Below, in pieces: positions 12,495-25,996 of a stretch of DNA of 64,000 nucleotides. How positions within the stretch are numbered: the stretch's first letter is position 1; every line of letters begins with the position of its first letter. A program made the translations under genes and the position numbers. The notes under the pieces are model-generated. The model made no database searches. It saw only the letters and a list, made by a program, of their open reading frames with translations, and was not told where the DNA came from. This DNA is from Sitta carolinensis (lineage: Eukaryota > Chordata > Aves > Passeriformes > Sittidae). The stretch covers positions 11,619,501 to 11,683,500 of the forward strand of contig CM063290.1 in NCBI GenBank assembly GCA_032173965.1. The letters run 5' to 3'.

Positions 12495-15400
12495 GCTGCT
12501 GGAGGTGCTCAAGGTTTTTAGCATCCCCAGAGGTGTGCACAACTAACACTGTAGCTTGCAGCCCTCCTTCTCCCAGGCAGACAGATGTTGAATTCAGCTG
12601 AAGCTATTAGGGAAGACAAACCAGGTTTCCATGGTTATGGGAGCCTGAGCTACTCATCTCAGGGAAAAATGCAACACACGAACCACTGTTAGGAAGCAGC
12701 AGAAACAAGGCCAGACTTCTGGGCAGCTGTGTAGAACAGCTCCTTGATATTTTACATGCGGGCACCAGCAGAAAAAAAACAACCAAACTACTTTCTTGAC
12801 AGCCTGGAGATCTGCAGGCTTAGACAGCAACAGCATCACACGTGTTCCACTGCACTTGTGCTGTGACAGTATCTGCAGTACAGATGGGCAGGGCTGTGTT
12901 TCTGGCCCTTGCTCACCTGGGAGAGCCTTACTACCCTCCAAAGGGGGTCCATGCTGCAGGATGAGGCATTTATTTATTACCAGAGAGACTAAACTGTCAA
13001 CAGATCTGATCTGCTGGTCTCAGAGGCGAGATGAAGCAGGTGCAGGCTGCTCTCCAGGGCACAAATAAAAAGCTTGCGCATGAAAACCCTGTGAAGGCAA
13101 ACTCTGCAGGTGTGAATTTGCAAATCTGTCCCATTAAATTAGAAGGGTTTGGCTCTGTGTGCTGCAAAAATACACACAGAAAGCCACAGACCTCTCCCTC
13201 CCCTTCTCTGAGCAAAGCATAGCACACTTTTCTTTATGCTGTCCCAAAAGTAAAATGGTTAATGATCAAAAAGCCTGTGCTGCTTCAAACTGAAACACTG
13301 ATGAGGCTGAGGATGCTGATACAATGTGGAAGTGACAACTGCAGAGCCCCAGCAAATTTCTGAGGCAGCGACTCTCCAGGGCAGGGAACATCACATTCTC
13401 AATCCCATTTATGGTGCTAGAATAGCATCACAGCTATGTTAATTCCCAGGCAAGGAAATTATTCTTTCAGAGCGGAATAAAATAGATTTCAGAGTTATTT
13501 TGGGAGTTCAGACCAGGGAGTCAGTTGATCACCTTTCCCCATCCCCCTGATATTTCTCTCTACAGCTACTGCATGTCCCGACATCAGAGCAGCTCAGGTT
13601 TAGCAACACCTGATAATCAAACTCCACCAACACCTTGGAAACCTGTGAATCCTGTGCTGCCAAGGCCTGTCTGAGCAGCAGCCACCCAAGACTGAAGCTC
13701 ATGATCGTCTGCCAGGGCAGGAACCAAGTGCTCCACCAGCACTGGGCACTGCCCACACACACTCCCAGCTCGTTTCATTCCCCCAAGCCACTGCTCCATT
13801 GCATAGCACAGGGGTACCAGAGCTAGTAAATGCTAGAATAGAGACACTTCTCCAATGTGGAACCAGAGCAACATAAGCCAATTACTTTTCCACAGTGTTG
13901 GACCCTGATCTGCAATTAATAAATCAATTAAAAATTATTTTCCCTTCTGATGAGAAACAAGCTGTCATCAATAATGCTGTATCCTAGTCTCTAGGACTTC
14001 CCAGAAAAGCACAAAGGCTTGAGAAAAAGAAACTCAGAAACATCCAAGGAGGGCATTTATTTCCTATTTCAGGGCAGATTTGGCTGGTATTGACCACTCA
14101 AGGATGACTTCACTTTCTAAAGAGTCACCTGTGGGACACTAATTTGTTTGACAAATGAGACTCTGTGGGGTGCAAAAACACAAACACACATACAATGCCA
14201 AGGCAGTGTTCAGAGCCACATTAAAACTTCTACAAAGTGCCTAGCTGGAAAATAGGCTTTCACAGATCCATACTCTGTAGGACAAACGATGATTTTGTAA
14301 TTTATTTGACCACATCATATTGCATATTGTAGCAGACCTAAGCAGTCTCATCATAACCACACAAAAGAATTGCTGGAGCTCAGCATCTGCCCATCAGGGT
14401 GTCTTAGGCAAACTGCTTGCTGAGGCAGACATTTGAGACTCTTACTTAAAATATATTTACCTTAGCAAGGTTTATTCCTAAACAATTAGTGGCACTCTCC
14501 TCAAGGCTGTACATTATTCATTTCACCCCTCTGAGGCACCCAAGGAGGATCCAAGATGTACAAATCTTACGGGCAATTCAAACTCAGGACAGGGATCTGA
14601 TGCTGTTCTCTCTCCAGTAAAACTCTGCTGGCCAAAGGCACTCAAGACTGGTTCGTGAGCTGCTCAAGATTCACAGCATCAAAAGCATGGGGGTTTTAAA
14701 TTTGTCCAATCTGCCATTAAGTGCCATGACTTGTGTACCATTAAGTCTCATCTGCATGACCTTCTCACCCTAAATCCCTGCAATAAATCTGCAGTAATTT
14801 GTGCTCCTTGCATCCAAACTTGACCCCTCTTCTCTGCATTCAAACCAAGTGCATTTTAACAGCAGCTCGCTGGGAATGTCTTGGGGCACCCAGGTGCACC
14901 TGCTGTGGTTCCTTTTCCTCTCTTGGGCAGAGATAGGAAGGAAAGCTACACACACACAAAGCACTGCTACTCTGAGAGGGGCTGCAGAATCTCGCCAGAT
15001 GAAAATGTCCCTTCTCCTACTGAGTACAGCCCTCAACTCAGCTTGGCTTTGGTATGTGACTTGCTAAGTCAAATGTCCATCCCAAGGGCTCTGGCTGTCC
15101 CCACACTTTGATAAAGATAGAATTGGGAAGAAACTGTCCTGCACTGGGCAGAGAAGGAAACCAAATGTCTATGTCTGCATCCCACTGGGCATCCCTGTTA
15201 CTGCCTGGCAAGCAGGACGGCCTACAAATGAGGAAAGGTTTGTGTTGCCACACCTATTTTCTCAAATAACTATGCAGATTGAAAGGAAATAAATTCTAGA
15301 TCTATCATATCTAGATTACTTTTCAATGTAATCCTTCCGTATAGTATGCTAATAAGTGTAGTTCAAAATAAATCAATAAACCTAAGTAACCAAGAGAGAA

Positions 15401-18400
15401 AGGAATTTCTTGATGACAGAAGCATCCGTTAATGTCTTGTTGGTTGAGCTTCAGAAAAGGCCTGACAAATCTATGAATAGCTACACATAGTGTTTCCTAT
15501 TTGAAAACAAGAACAAGAATGAAGTGCAAAGGCAAACTAATCTGTAAGGCTGGTGCCCAGTGACTTGGAGTGCTGGCATACTTCTCTGTCATTCACACAG
15601 GGCCAAATATAAAGTCAGTGTCTACATGGTTAAAGAGCTTTCCAGAAGTGGTGCTGGCACAGGGCAAGGCAGCAGTGGAAGCAGGACTCTGCTGTCCCAC
15701 AGCACATATCACAGTGCTGACACTTTTGATAGCTTTTCGCTCACAGCTCTGTGCAGCAGCCAGGGTTTGTCCCACCAGGACTGCAGATGTGGGAGGAGGC
15801 AAACCCTCCCAGCATGGCCCTACATGCAGCTCTCACATGGCCAAGAGTGAGAACAACTCCAGAATCAGGCCAGCATCCCACCCCTCTCCTGCTCACCCCA
15901 ACCTTTGCTGCAGGGACTCCCAACCAGGGACTCCCACAGGGAAAGGGGAGCTGCCACAGTGCAATACACCTCCAGGGCAGCTCACTACTGACCACTGTGC
16001 CATGAAACCTTGAGCTAGGAAAAGCCTAGGAAAAAAGTGAGATTGCACCAGCTGTATGCTTGGTTTTGCAGCAGCTCCCAGGAACTGACTCAATTCACTG
16101 GCTCAGGTAGCTCAGTTTGTAGCCCAGAATAAAACTGTTTTTCAGCTGCCCCCATGGAGCAAGGACCACTACCCACACTCAGACCAGAGTACAACCCTTT
16201 GCTTTTAAGACAGCATCAAGAAGAAAGTATCCAGGGTTTAAACCAATTCTCTATGGTCCTGACAACCCACAGTCCATGCAGGAATGTACTGCAATAACAT
16301 TCTCATGTCTACCCTGAGCTTCTGACTGGTTTCTAGGTGGAATTGAACAAAACCAGGGTTTTTTGGCTTATACAAGAAGCATCCTATCACCAGGTAAAAC
16401 CCCTGAAGATAACTAGCCAGCAGCACAGATCTACACAAATTTAAGAAATCATTTCTTACGGCATACATTGCTTTTTCAAGCACACACTATAAAACAGTTC
16501 TTATCTCGAGCCTTTTTCTTCAGGTTTTGAGAAGCGTCTTAGCATTTGTTTGTTACTTTTCAATACTATCTGAGTAGAGATTAGGCAGCAGCTGATGTTG
16601 TGAACACTGTGCATAGATCTTTGAGAAATATCCATCTTCCATCCAGAGCAATCAACCATGAGACACTGTACCACTAAGAATGAACAGTTTCAATTTAGAG
16701 TAAAAGCAAAAACTAAATCTGCCCAGATATAGCTGTTATTTTCTAAATTAAATGTAGGCTTTCTAATAAATTACACTTCATAAAAACTGGGGGACCAGCA
16801 AAACTGTATTACCTTTTCACAGAAGTGTATCCTTATGTGTATGCTACAGAAATAACCACTACAATTTGGTTATCTCCTTTTCCATAACAGGCAGGAGTAT
16901 CACCTACATAGATACTTCTGCATACTTCCATTTCTACTAATTTCTTAGGATCCAAGGTCCTACTTACTGAAAGGCACATCTTAATGAATGTGTACTCACC
17001 TCTCAATCTCTGAGCAGTTCACACCCATCTCTGTCAAAAACACATCTCTGAATCTGCATTATGTAACCATTTCCCTGTACTCCCTGATTTTCCAGCAGGT
17101 AACTTATTTTTGAAGTTGCCATTCAAAGGCTATCTTTGAAGGATGGGCTATGCCTCCAAAAGCACAACCTCCCTGCTTACCACCCCGAGCAAAGGCATTG
17201 CTCTGTCCTCAGAGCAGCCCTCTTCTGAGTCAGTGTTACTCCTTCAGAGAGGCTGATGCTTGGAGGCAGTCAAAATCTTTGCAGGTACTGAGATCCAATT
17301 TATAAGGACCACAGGACTCCTGTGGGAATGCTCAGGATGCTAGCAGATAGAAGAAAATGAACACCCTATAGATCTATCTTTCTCTTAACTCCACAAAAAT
17401 CTTCATTTAAAGTTAAAAACTTCATCCTTTAATCTCTATACATCCACTGAGGTATTTATATATGAGTCAATAGCAGAAAACATCACATTTCCTTAAAACC
17501 CCTAAACCTGGGAATCATACATGCTAAAAGCAAGCATAATTACTGTGCTGACTTACTGTTGCTCCATTTCTTTATGCCAAAGGAGGGCAATAATATCCTC
17601 ACTCAGAGAGATCATCTGCATATGAACCAGGGCCACAGATGCTTCTTCAACAAGCCCCCTGACTTTCTTTATTACCACTATTGAGAATTTTCTTTTGAAT
17701 TCCTACCCCCAGCCCACCCCTCCAATCATGCAAGGACAACTCTGTATTTTCCAACAATTAGACAGTCTTACTGTGATGACTGCAGTGAAGTAGCATACAG
17801 GGCCAAATAAAAATGTTCTGCCATCTTCAACTAACCCAAAAATAGTTGAAGAATATTTTAATAAGTTCAGCTGCCTTTCCCTACTAACACACTGCTTCAA
17901 ACTTGTGGTTCACACCCCCATTCTCTTATTAAGGGAAAGTCCCTGGAGAACTATATCTTTCACATTGCAATAAGGAGTCTCCCTGTCGTTCATTAGAGAT
18001 ATGAATTTTCTGATGTTCTAGCTCAGAGTATCACAGAAAAGGTGTTTTACTCCTAACTGTGCTAGAATGAGAGTTTTCCTAGCACTTTCAAGGGTGACCT
18101 TAACTAAGTGGCTCTACTCTGTACCTCATTTTCCTTTGTAGCACTGATAAAGCTCTTGGCTTCCTTTTTGTAGCACTGATACTCACAAATGCAAAGAACT
18201 ATGCAACAATTTATTGTTGTATGCCACGAAGGCTGGCATTTCACCAGGCAGACTGATTTGAGGGGAGGAAAGAATAGAGTCCAGCTGCCAACTCAGCTCC
18301 AGAAGCCATGTGGCATTAGGAAAAATATTGAAACTGATGAGAATGAAGCTTTTGGGCATTTGACAAAACATAAAACATCACATTAACACGCGTCACCTGA

Positions 18401-20598
18401 ACATCCTTGAGACGCCGATCTAGGCTTAAACAGAAGAATCAAGACAAAGCAATTCAATACCAACGAAGTGACTTCAAGTCCCACAAATTCCCCATTCCAT
18501 CTTTTCTCAGTCTGGACAACTGCTGGTATTGAAACATTTGAACTTTTTAGGAAATAGGCATTTCAAAAGTTATTCAATTCTCTACCAGAACTGAAAGGTT
18601 GAGACGTTGACTTGAGATGTGTCAGTTCTATTGCTGGCACAAGTGGGAGTGCCAGGACAGGTGTGACTGCAAAGGTCAAAGGGAACACAACAAGACAAAT
18701 ACAGGGAAAGCACCCGCTGATACAGGTGCTTTTTGATTTGGGCCTCACAATGGCAAATATACACTTCTATGTAACTATTAGTGGTATGTCCCTGTCAGGG
18801 TTTGGTGAGATGGACCCAATGACCTCTCTGAACAGTCACAAATACATCCACCACCCAAAGAAAAAGCCAACTAGTACCTGAGACACATCAAAATTAAAGC
18901 AGCACAACTCTCCTTCCTCTTCTCTCATAGAAAGGTGATTGAAAATAGCTACCTATTACAAGCACACATATCCACACAGAGGCCTGGGTATTTACCTCCA
19001 GCAAAGAACCATAAGAAAGGAAACAATTACCTAAAGAATAATGCTCTTACACATCATTTCTCTATGTTACCTTTTATATTACTGCAAATATTTGTCTTTG
19101 AAGATCTTTTTCTGCATGAAAAAGTAGATTTACTGTGTATGGAACCTTTACAGATTATTAAGCCAAACCAACTACACTATTTTAGATTTAAAATACTGTC
19201 AACTATAATAAATTCCTAAAACAGATTTTAAAATTGAGTGATTATATACACAATCCATAACATTTTCATAGGTCTATAAAAATTCTCTGATATTTAAAAG
19301 TATTAAATGTTTTACGTAAGACAACTGTCTCTTATCCTGAAGGATTTCTGTCGCACCAGAAAGGGTTTATCAATCAGCTCTTTCTAGTAGGAAAAACATT
19401 AGCAATATCTAACACAGAAGTCTAGTGTACCTCGCAAAATGGTGCAAACAAAAGACCAAGTCCTTCAGTCCTGTTAATGGAAACATTACAAGTGCAGGAC
19501 AAAACGTGAAGAGGGCAGTGACGCACACAGGCGTTTGATCACATGCACTCTTAACTCCATTTACCATTCAAGGGAATTTTCATCCACCAGGCTCACAGCA
19601 AACCAACTATAAAGCAATTATGGGATTGCAATCTTCTGCCATCCCAATGACTGCAAGATTGTACAGCAGGTATTGGAGCTGACAGCACAGGAGGAGAAAA
19701 AGATGTTATGAAATGCCAGGTGATTAGCAATTGTAACCAAAATGGGACAACTACAGGACTGTTACTTCCATCTCTTCATCTGTGTTTCGGTAAGGGTGTT
19801 CTTCTGTGAGAGCCCAGATCAGCCTAGAGAACACAGAAAACTTACAGGAACTCTTCTCAGACCCCATGTTTTCCTAGTGCCTCTGCATCACCATTTTTAC
19901 TAAGGACAAGATTAGGGCTGAGGCACAGCAGCGACATTACCGCCCCTATGAGACCCACATCAGGTGACTGCCTAAATATGCAGGCCTGACAACAGCTAAG
20001 AGAAAACCCACAGAATACAAGATGTTACAATAGTGATCACCTGGAAGGAAAATAAATAGAACAGAAGTTTGCTTGTGTCCTTGTCTATCCTGCCATACAG
20101 GTCAGATGCACTTTGATCCTTCTATAATCTTGGACCATTAAGGCTGCTGCAGCACTAATGCAATCCCTCCAGCTTCAACACTATGACCTTACCCACAGTT
20201 ACTAAACACTGCTGGTCTGTTTGTTGCTGAAGTGGTGAAAAGCTATTGGGATTCATCATCCAAAAAATAACTAGTAAACTTCAGTTTTGCTAGTCATGAT
20301 GGCAGTTGGCATGGGATGCATCTCTCCAGCTTAAACTCATCCGAGATGTTTCAGAGAACAGTTGTGAGCTATGAACTTCAGAAAAAGGTAAAGAGAGAAG
20401 CTTACATTACCCACTAGGCTGGGGGTGAACATGTGCTTTAGTAGTATAATGGCTTAACACCTTTTGGATTAGCAAGAGAAAACAAAACATCAGTGCCCTG
20501 GTTTCAGGGCTGCATTACCCACCAATCTTCATTCCACTGAGCAGCACAGAAGATTTAAAAGCAATTTCAACACTTAAATTGCTGAAATTAATTTCAAC

Positions 20599-20636
20599 AA
20601 TTAATTGAAGTTAATTAATTGAAGTTAATTAAAGTT
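20599..20636. repeat. 14-bp AT-rich tandem repeat, about 2.7 copies
   Basis: The unit aattaattgaagtt occurs at 20599 and 20613, followed by the shortened aattaaagtt. Confidence 0.9.
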
Positions 20637-23506
20637 CAGAGGTAGGCTTTAACCCAAGAGTCCTGCTGCTCTGTAGTGTCCACTTCCTTATGACCATAAA
20701 GATGATTTTTCCAAAGCTCCCTGAGCTCTCTGACCAACAACACAACACCAAGAACTGGATCCAACCACTTCCAAATTGTTAATGCTACCCTGGCAAGGTC
20801 TCAGATCAGCACTGATCTGACACTAAAGCCACACAGGATTCCTAATACTACTCCTACATAAGGTAATGAAGACCTCAGCCCCAGAGCACACATCAACATG
20901 TACTGTCCAGATAGCCTCACACTTCAGTCCACAGCCAAAGTCAGAGTCCCCATGCACTGTAACTCCACTAACCAGAGAGCTCGGTAGCCACTCTTTCTTT
21001 ATGGAGTACAGATATAAGGGGCTAAAACCCAGGTGATTTAAAAACTGGTGTATCAAACTTGGCACAGCTACTTGAAACTCTGGCTCTCTATCCCCACACT
21101 TTTTTGTCAGCATGGGTTGAGCTGAGTGCCAAGGGGTTTCTTTTCCAGAGGAGCAGGAGCTGATTTATTGCCTCATGTAGCTGTAATTAGCCCCTCCAGG
21201 AACAGGACTGACAGTCCAATATGTCTTTCAGCAAAAAAGAAAGATCCAATATCAGACCCATCCAGGTTTGTCTCATATCAAGGAAGTTCACTGAGTTTAC
21301 TGCCCATGCTGTGATATTTCTGGATTGCTCCATCATTATCTGGGGTCATAATTAGAGACAAGCTGATTCAAGGAGGTACATGAGCTTTTCAATTCATTAT
21401 GCTCAGGGCATTCAGCAGTCATTGGCTGATAGCCACCTTGGTCACTATTTCTGGGACCAAGCAGCACCACTATAAATATATGGAGTTCATAGCCACCAGT
21501 GCCAGCTGGGGCTATTCTGGGACATGGGGTGAAAGCCATGTAGTTCATAAACCAAGACAGCACAATGTGGTTTGAATGGTGCTTTTTTGGTAAAGCTACA
21601 AGATGATCTATCCAGATGAGGTCACATCTTCATGGAACTAAACAGTTTCACATGGCCTTGCATGGCATTTGAGTCAATAACCATTAGCAAAGAATGGGCA
21701 GAAAAATTTGCAGCTGGTATCTTCTGCACAGAAATATGTGATATAGTCAATTGTAACACTTGCAATTTAGTGATCAGTTCTGTTGAACTGTCCTGAGAAA
21801 TCATAGGGAAAAAGTAAGTCTTAAAGCTTTTAATAACTCATTATCATTTGTTAATAGTATTAATAACAACAACACAACAGTAATTAATAATATTTTCCCC
21901 CAAAGGAAATAATTTTAAAACAACTTCCAACTAACGTGTTATTTAGAACTGAAAATCAGTATTTCTGAAGAGAAGAATACACAGGCTTTTCTGATTATGT
22001 ATCTCTCCTTTCTGGCAAACAACACTGTGTCTTTTACAAATTAAGTTGAAATGGAAACCTGGAAACAATCATTTCTTTCCCAACAACTTCAGCTCCATAC
22101 TTCAACAGATAGAAGATGTGTAAAGTTGATTAGGGAAATACTACAAAAGCTAAAAATGGTGATAAAGCTTTATGGTCCATATGCACCTCCACCTGGAAAG
22201 GCCTTAAAAGCATCCTGTGAAATCCCCAGTCCCCCCAAAATCTGTAAGAGTTGGCTATTGTGATACCTCCTTCCAAAAACAGCACACAGTAAAATTGTTT
22301 AGCTTACAAACATGAGTTTACTGTCAGTTGTGCTGTTTATACTACCACAGGTGTTACAAATTTGTGTGAATCTAAGGCAAGATCCACCAGAAAGTGCAGA
22401 GTCCAGGAAACCCTTGACTGGCCTGGATGGTAAGGCAAATACTGGGTCCAATCCAGTTCAGCACGGAAATTTCAGAAAATTGGATTTTCTGCAAAAAAGA
22501 TCTGATTTTAAGGCAGCTTCATTGCAGACAGAAGGGAGAAGAGGTAGATGCTTAACTTCAGTGTTCCTGACAGACAGACAACAGCCCAAAATGTCCTGCC
22601 TTAGAACATTGCTAATTGCTAGAACACTGACTCTCCTGACACTGAGGAGAGGGACTGTGCATAGGCAGGGAAATCTCAGAAGACAAAGTCCTCACACATG
22701 TGAAGAGACAGCGTGGAGACCCAAGCACATCTGCTGGGTGCCATGGGCAGGCTCCAAGCCAAAGCCCAGCTAACAGAACTGATGTGAAGGTACAAGGAAG
22801 GGACTCAAGGTAGATATTCACCTACATGATCCTAATTTTCTCCAAGCCATTTGCCCACCACAGCTACTTTCAAGATCAGCTGGAGCCACAGTCAGGACAT
22901 GCTCCGTTTGGTTTGGATTACCAAATCACCATGCAGCTTCTGGGTAATAAAGCTGACTTCAGGGATAGAAGAGCAGCAAGGCAGCTGTGCACCAGTCCTA
23001 CCTTTGAGATTACTGAGCATAAACTCATGCTTCACATGAACATAAATGCATGTCAGTGGTGGTGATGCCAGATTTAACAGCACCGAGACTCAGCGAGACT
23101 TCTGGATCCACTGCTCCTGAAAACCTTTAAATAAAGAAGGACCTGCCTGTGTTTTCATACATACAGCACTATGTCTGTAACAGGCCATTCATCCAAAAAT
23201 TCCCACTGTTTGGCTGACTCGTACAGCACAGAGCACTGCTTGCACTACAAGATCCCCTTGCATGCAAAGCTCAGCATCAGTCTCAATGCCCTGTTCTCAA
23301 TTTCACAGAGCATGAAGCTAAATTCTGCACTCAGACCCGCTGTCATCAACCTTAGGGCAGTGCCACAGAAGCGACAATTTAACCAAAACCAGTACTTCCT
23401 TACTATAAATAAAGATTTCAAACACACTCTCTTCTTTGTCTCTGTATATTGCCCACAGCTGTATACTTTAGTATGTCAGGCCTGTCCTCACTATGCCTTT
23501 ATTTTA

Positions 23507-23508
<2 letters not shown>

Positions 23509-23535
<27 letters not shown>
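23509..23535 (-). repeat. 27-nt poly-T tract (poly-A on minus strand)
   Basis: An uninterrupted run of 27 T. On the minus strand it is a poly-A run, which could be the tail of an old retroposed sequence lying at higher coordinates. No parental gene is recognisable there and no flanking duplication was found. Confidence 0.9.
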
Positions 23536-23539
<4 letters not shown>

Positions 23540-25771
23540 AACACACGAAAAACCACAAAGTCTTGCTGTTTTTGGATTTGATATTTTTTGAGAGGGGTAT
23601 GCACTTAAAGCACTGTTTAGGTCTGAGAGCCTGGAATGCATGTTACTGAGAGATGAATCATGCAAATAAAACTGACAGGTAAATCTAGATATCTGGCACT
23701 ATGTTTAGTAGCAATGGCAGATGTCTCAGCACAGAGCCACTTGTTGTAAGTGTAATTCATAGTCATTTTTAAGATGGGGTGGATAATCTGACTTTTAAAG
23801 ATACCATATAGCAATTTTAATAGCAGCTGCTAATACAAATACCTCAAATCTATATAATTTGTACCAACAAAGCAAATTGCCTTCAAAGTGGCAGGAAAAA
23901 AGGAAAAGGTAAATAAGCCACAAATGTTAGCTATATTAGCATCCCCTTGAACCAATACTGAATGACTTCTTTAAACCTTTACTACTTCAATAGTTAATAA
24001 TCAAGGTCTAAAGGCAGTTAAATAGGTCTTACATCAAATAATCAGTATCATTTCCTTTGTTTTCAGTTCAGTTAGGAATTAGAGACCTGGCCTTTGCCTA
24101 CTGACCATATGAGACACTTACCCACAGCAGTGCAAATCAAGAACAGCTCCACATACTTAATTTCAAGTCTTGACTGGAAGAGGAGACTCAAGACAGTAAT
24201 TTTTAAACCTCTCTGCTGATTCCCCCAGCACTTCTCATATTGCAACAAAATGGTTATAATTTGCAGTATGATATTTCTCCACTGGGGCACACTAATAGGA
24301 ATAAAAAGTTTAAAAATTAACAGATTACTTTGTCAATGCAATTATTTGATAATGTATGGCACCAGTTAATGGGCAGTCTCAGAATACCAGCAGCACTGGT
24401 CAATACTAAAAGAGAGTATGAATTCAAGGCCAGAAAATATCTCAAAAGCTCAGATTCAGCCTTCAAAGAGATCAAATAAGTTGGAAATATTATAAAAAGC
24501 AGGTCTTGCTAAGGAGGCTTATTCTACTGTCAACCCAGTTATGCTGCAACGGCTTGTTAGTATCAAATTAGGAAATCCAAGTCTCCCTTCATGTATAATT
24601 AACTTTTTTTCCCCTCCATTTACTAGAAGGTGCTGGATTCTACATTTTTCCTCATTTTGGTGGCATTACTGCTGTTCCCCTGTCATCTACAGTATGGTAG
24701 AGACAGGCATGTATAAGACTGAATTCAGGGCTATTAGAAAGGGGCAGAGAAATGGACATTTCTGCATCATAGCAAGCAAAGATTCTCAAGCAGAGAATGA
24801 ATTCACATTTTCAAGGCTTCTCCTTGAAAAAATTCAGAAAACTAAACTGAATCTCAAAATAATATCTATGATAAAACAATAATTCTGAATATGTGGAATG
24901 TTTTGTTTCTTATCTTTTTATAACCACTGCTGCAAAATATTCTTAACAAGTTTCATACTCACTGAGGTGGTCCCTCAAAATATATATTCAGGACTACACA
25001 TCAATAAAGGATGAAGCTCTTTGGGCTGTCCTTTATTTCACTCTGCTCAAATTCATACAGGTTTGATCTTTCAAACTGGACAGACACCTGAAACTCCACT
25101 CCACCCCAAACAAATCGCAGCCAAACAACCACCACCACATCTGGATCCTGCTCTTCAATGCCCCAAGTAATGATAAACACCTAAATTAGAAGAAGTATAG
25201 ACCAGAGTGCCAATAAGAGGAGGAAGAGGCGAGGTCAAGAATCTGGAACCACAGAGTTCAAGCTCCTCAGTAGGGTCATATCAGAGACCAACATCAACTG
25301 GAAGATCCCTCACAGGGTCTCTAGTTCCACATTTGCTTGTATAGTGACTATCAAAGCACTTAAGCACACTCATCTTACCAACAAACTTGTCTACCTGGAC
25401 TTGAAGAGAAAAATAAACAGTGATAGCACTTTGTATTGGAGTAAGCATTGCACAAAATTCTCAGTGACCAGATGGGCTTCAGTGTTCCTGAAGAGGCCTT
25501 GCTTGTCAGCCTCTTTTGGAAACAGCATTAAATTTCCACTAGGAAAGTGGTTTTGCATTAATAATACATTCTTAGTGACTGAAAAGGAAGGCAACTTTGC
25601 CTCATTATACCAATAAGACATTCAGCACTTCTGGAGGATTTATGAAGAAAATCCAAGTAGCTACATTCATCAAATTAACCTTACCTATTGAAGGCTGACG
25701 GCAGATAAAGCCAACCTAAAGCCAGCCTCCAGTGGGGGAATGAAACACAGAAGGAAGAAGCACAGCTCAAG

Positions 25772-25786
25772 AAAAAAAAAAAAAAA
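25772..25786 (+). repeat. 15-nt poly-A tract
   Basis: A simple homopolymer run about 90 bp left of the CpG-rich candidate exon at 25.9 kb. Confidence 0.85.
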
Positions 25787-25876
25787 TCAGTTTTCCAAAT
25801 TAGAAATGCTGTTCCATGCTTCCCTGATTTCTTGCTTTGCACATGCTATTAAAAATAGCAAGCAGAAACGCCTTAC

Positions 25877-25996
25877 TTCTCCAAGTGCACATCCTGATGC
25901 ACACACAGCCTCCCTCGGCCACGCGGCGCACGGCACGCCGCAGGATTGCTCCGGCTCTCCACGGAGCAGCCATCATCCCCGGCCACAAGATCTCTA
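25877..25996 (-). other. Isolated CpG-rich candidate exon
   Basis: About ten CpGs fall within 75 bp (25916-25990), in otherwise AT-rich, CpG-poor DNA. On the minus strand the patch is bracketed by a possible acceptor (TCATGTTTCAG ending at 25997) and a donor-like AGAA|GTAAGG at 25877/25876, giving 120 nt. An ATG at 25973-25971 has A at -3 and G at +4 and stays open to the donor. The 32 residues predicted from it do not resemble the FGF12 N-termini I know or any family I recognise. It could be a real exon, a small regulatory CpG patch or chance. Confidence 0.25.

Larger units (their letters stand above)
5691..25771. other. Long non-coding stretch with only minor repeats
   Basis: Unique AT-leaning sequence with short tandem repeats at 11.18 and 20.60 kb, an 18-bp palindrome at 12.48 kb and a poly-T at 23.51 kb. 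Open frames up to 153 codons (22312-22773) show no protein-like composition or motif. No coding exon of FGF12 or any other gene is recognised. It is probably intron of the minus-strand transcript unit starting near 33 kb. Confidence 0.55.

Noticed and set aside
22312..22773. 153-codon plus-strand frame
   Set aside because: Random-length expectation in 64 kb; no start context, domain or codon pattern supports it.
23509..23649. Processed pseudogene with a poly-A tail on the minus strand
   Set aside because: No recognisable parental coding sequence or target-site duplication next to the homopolymer.
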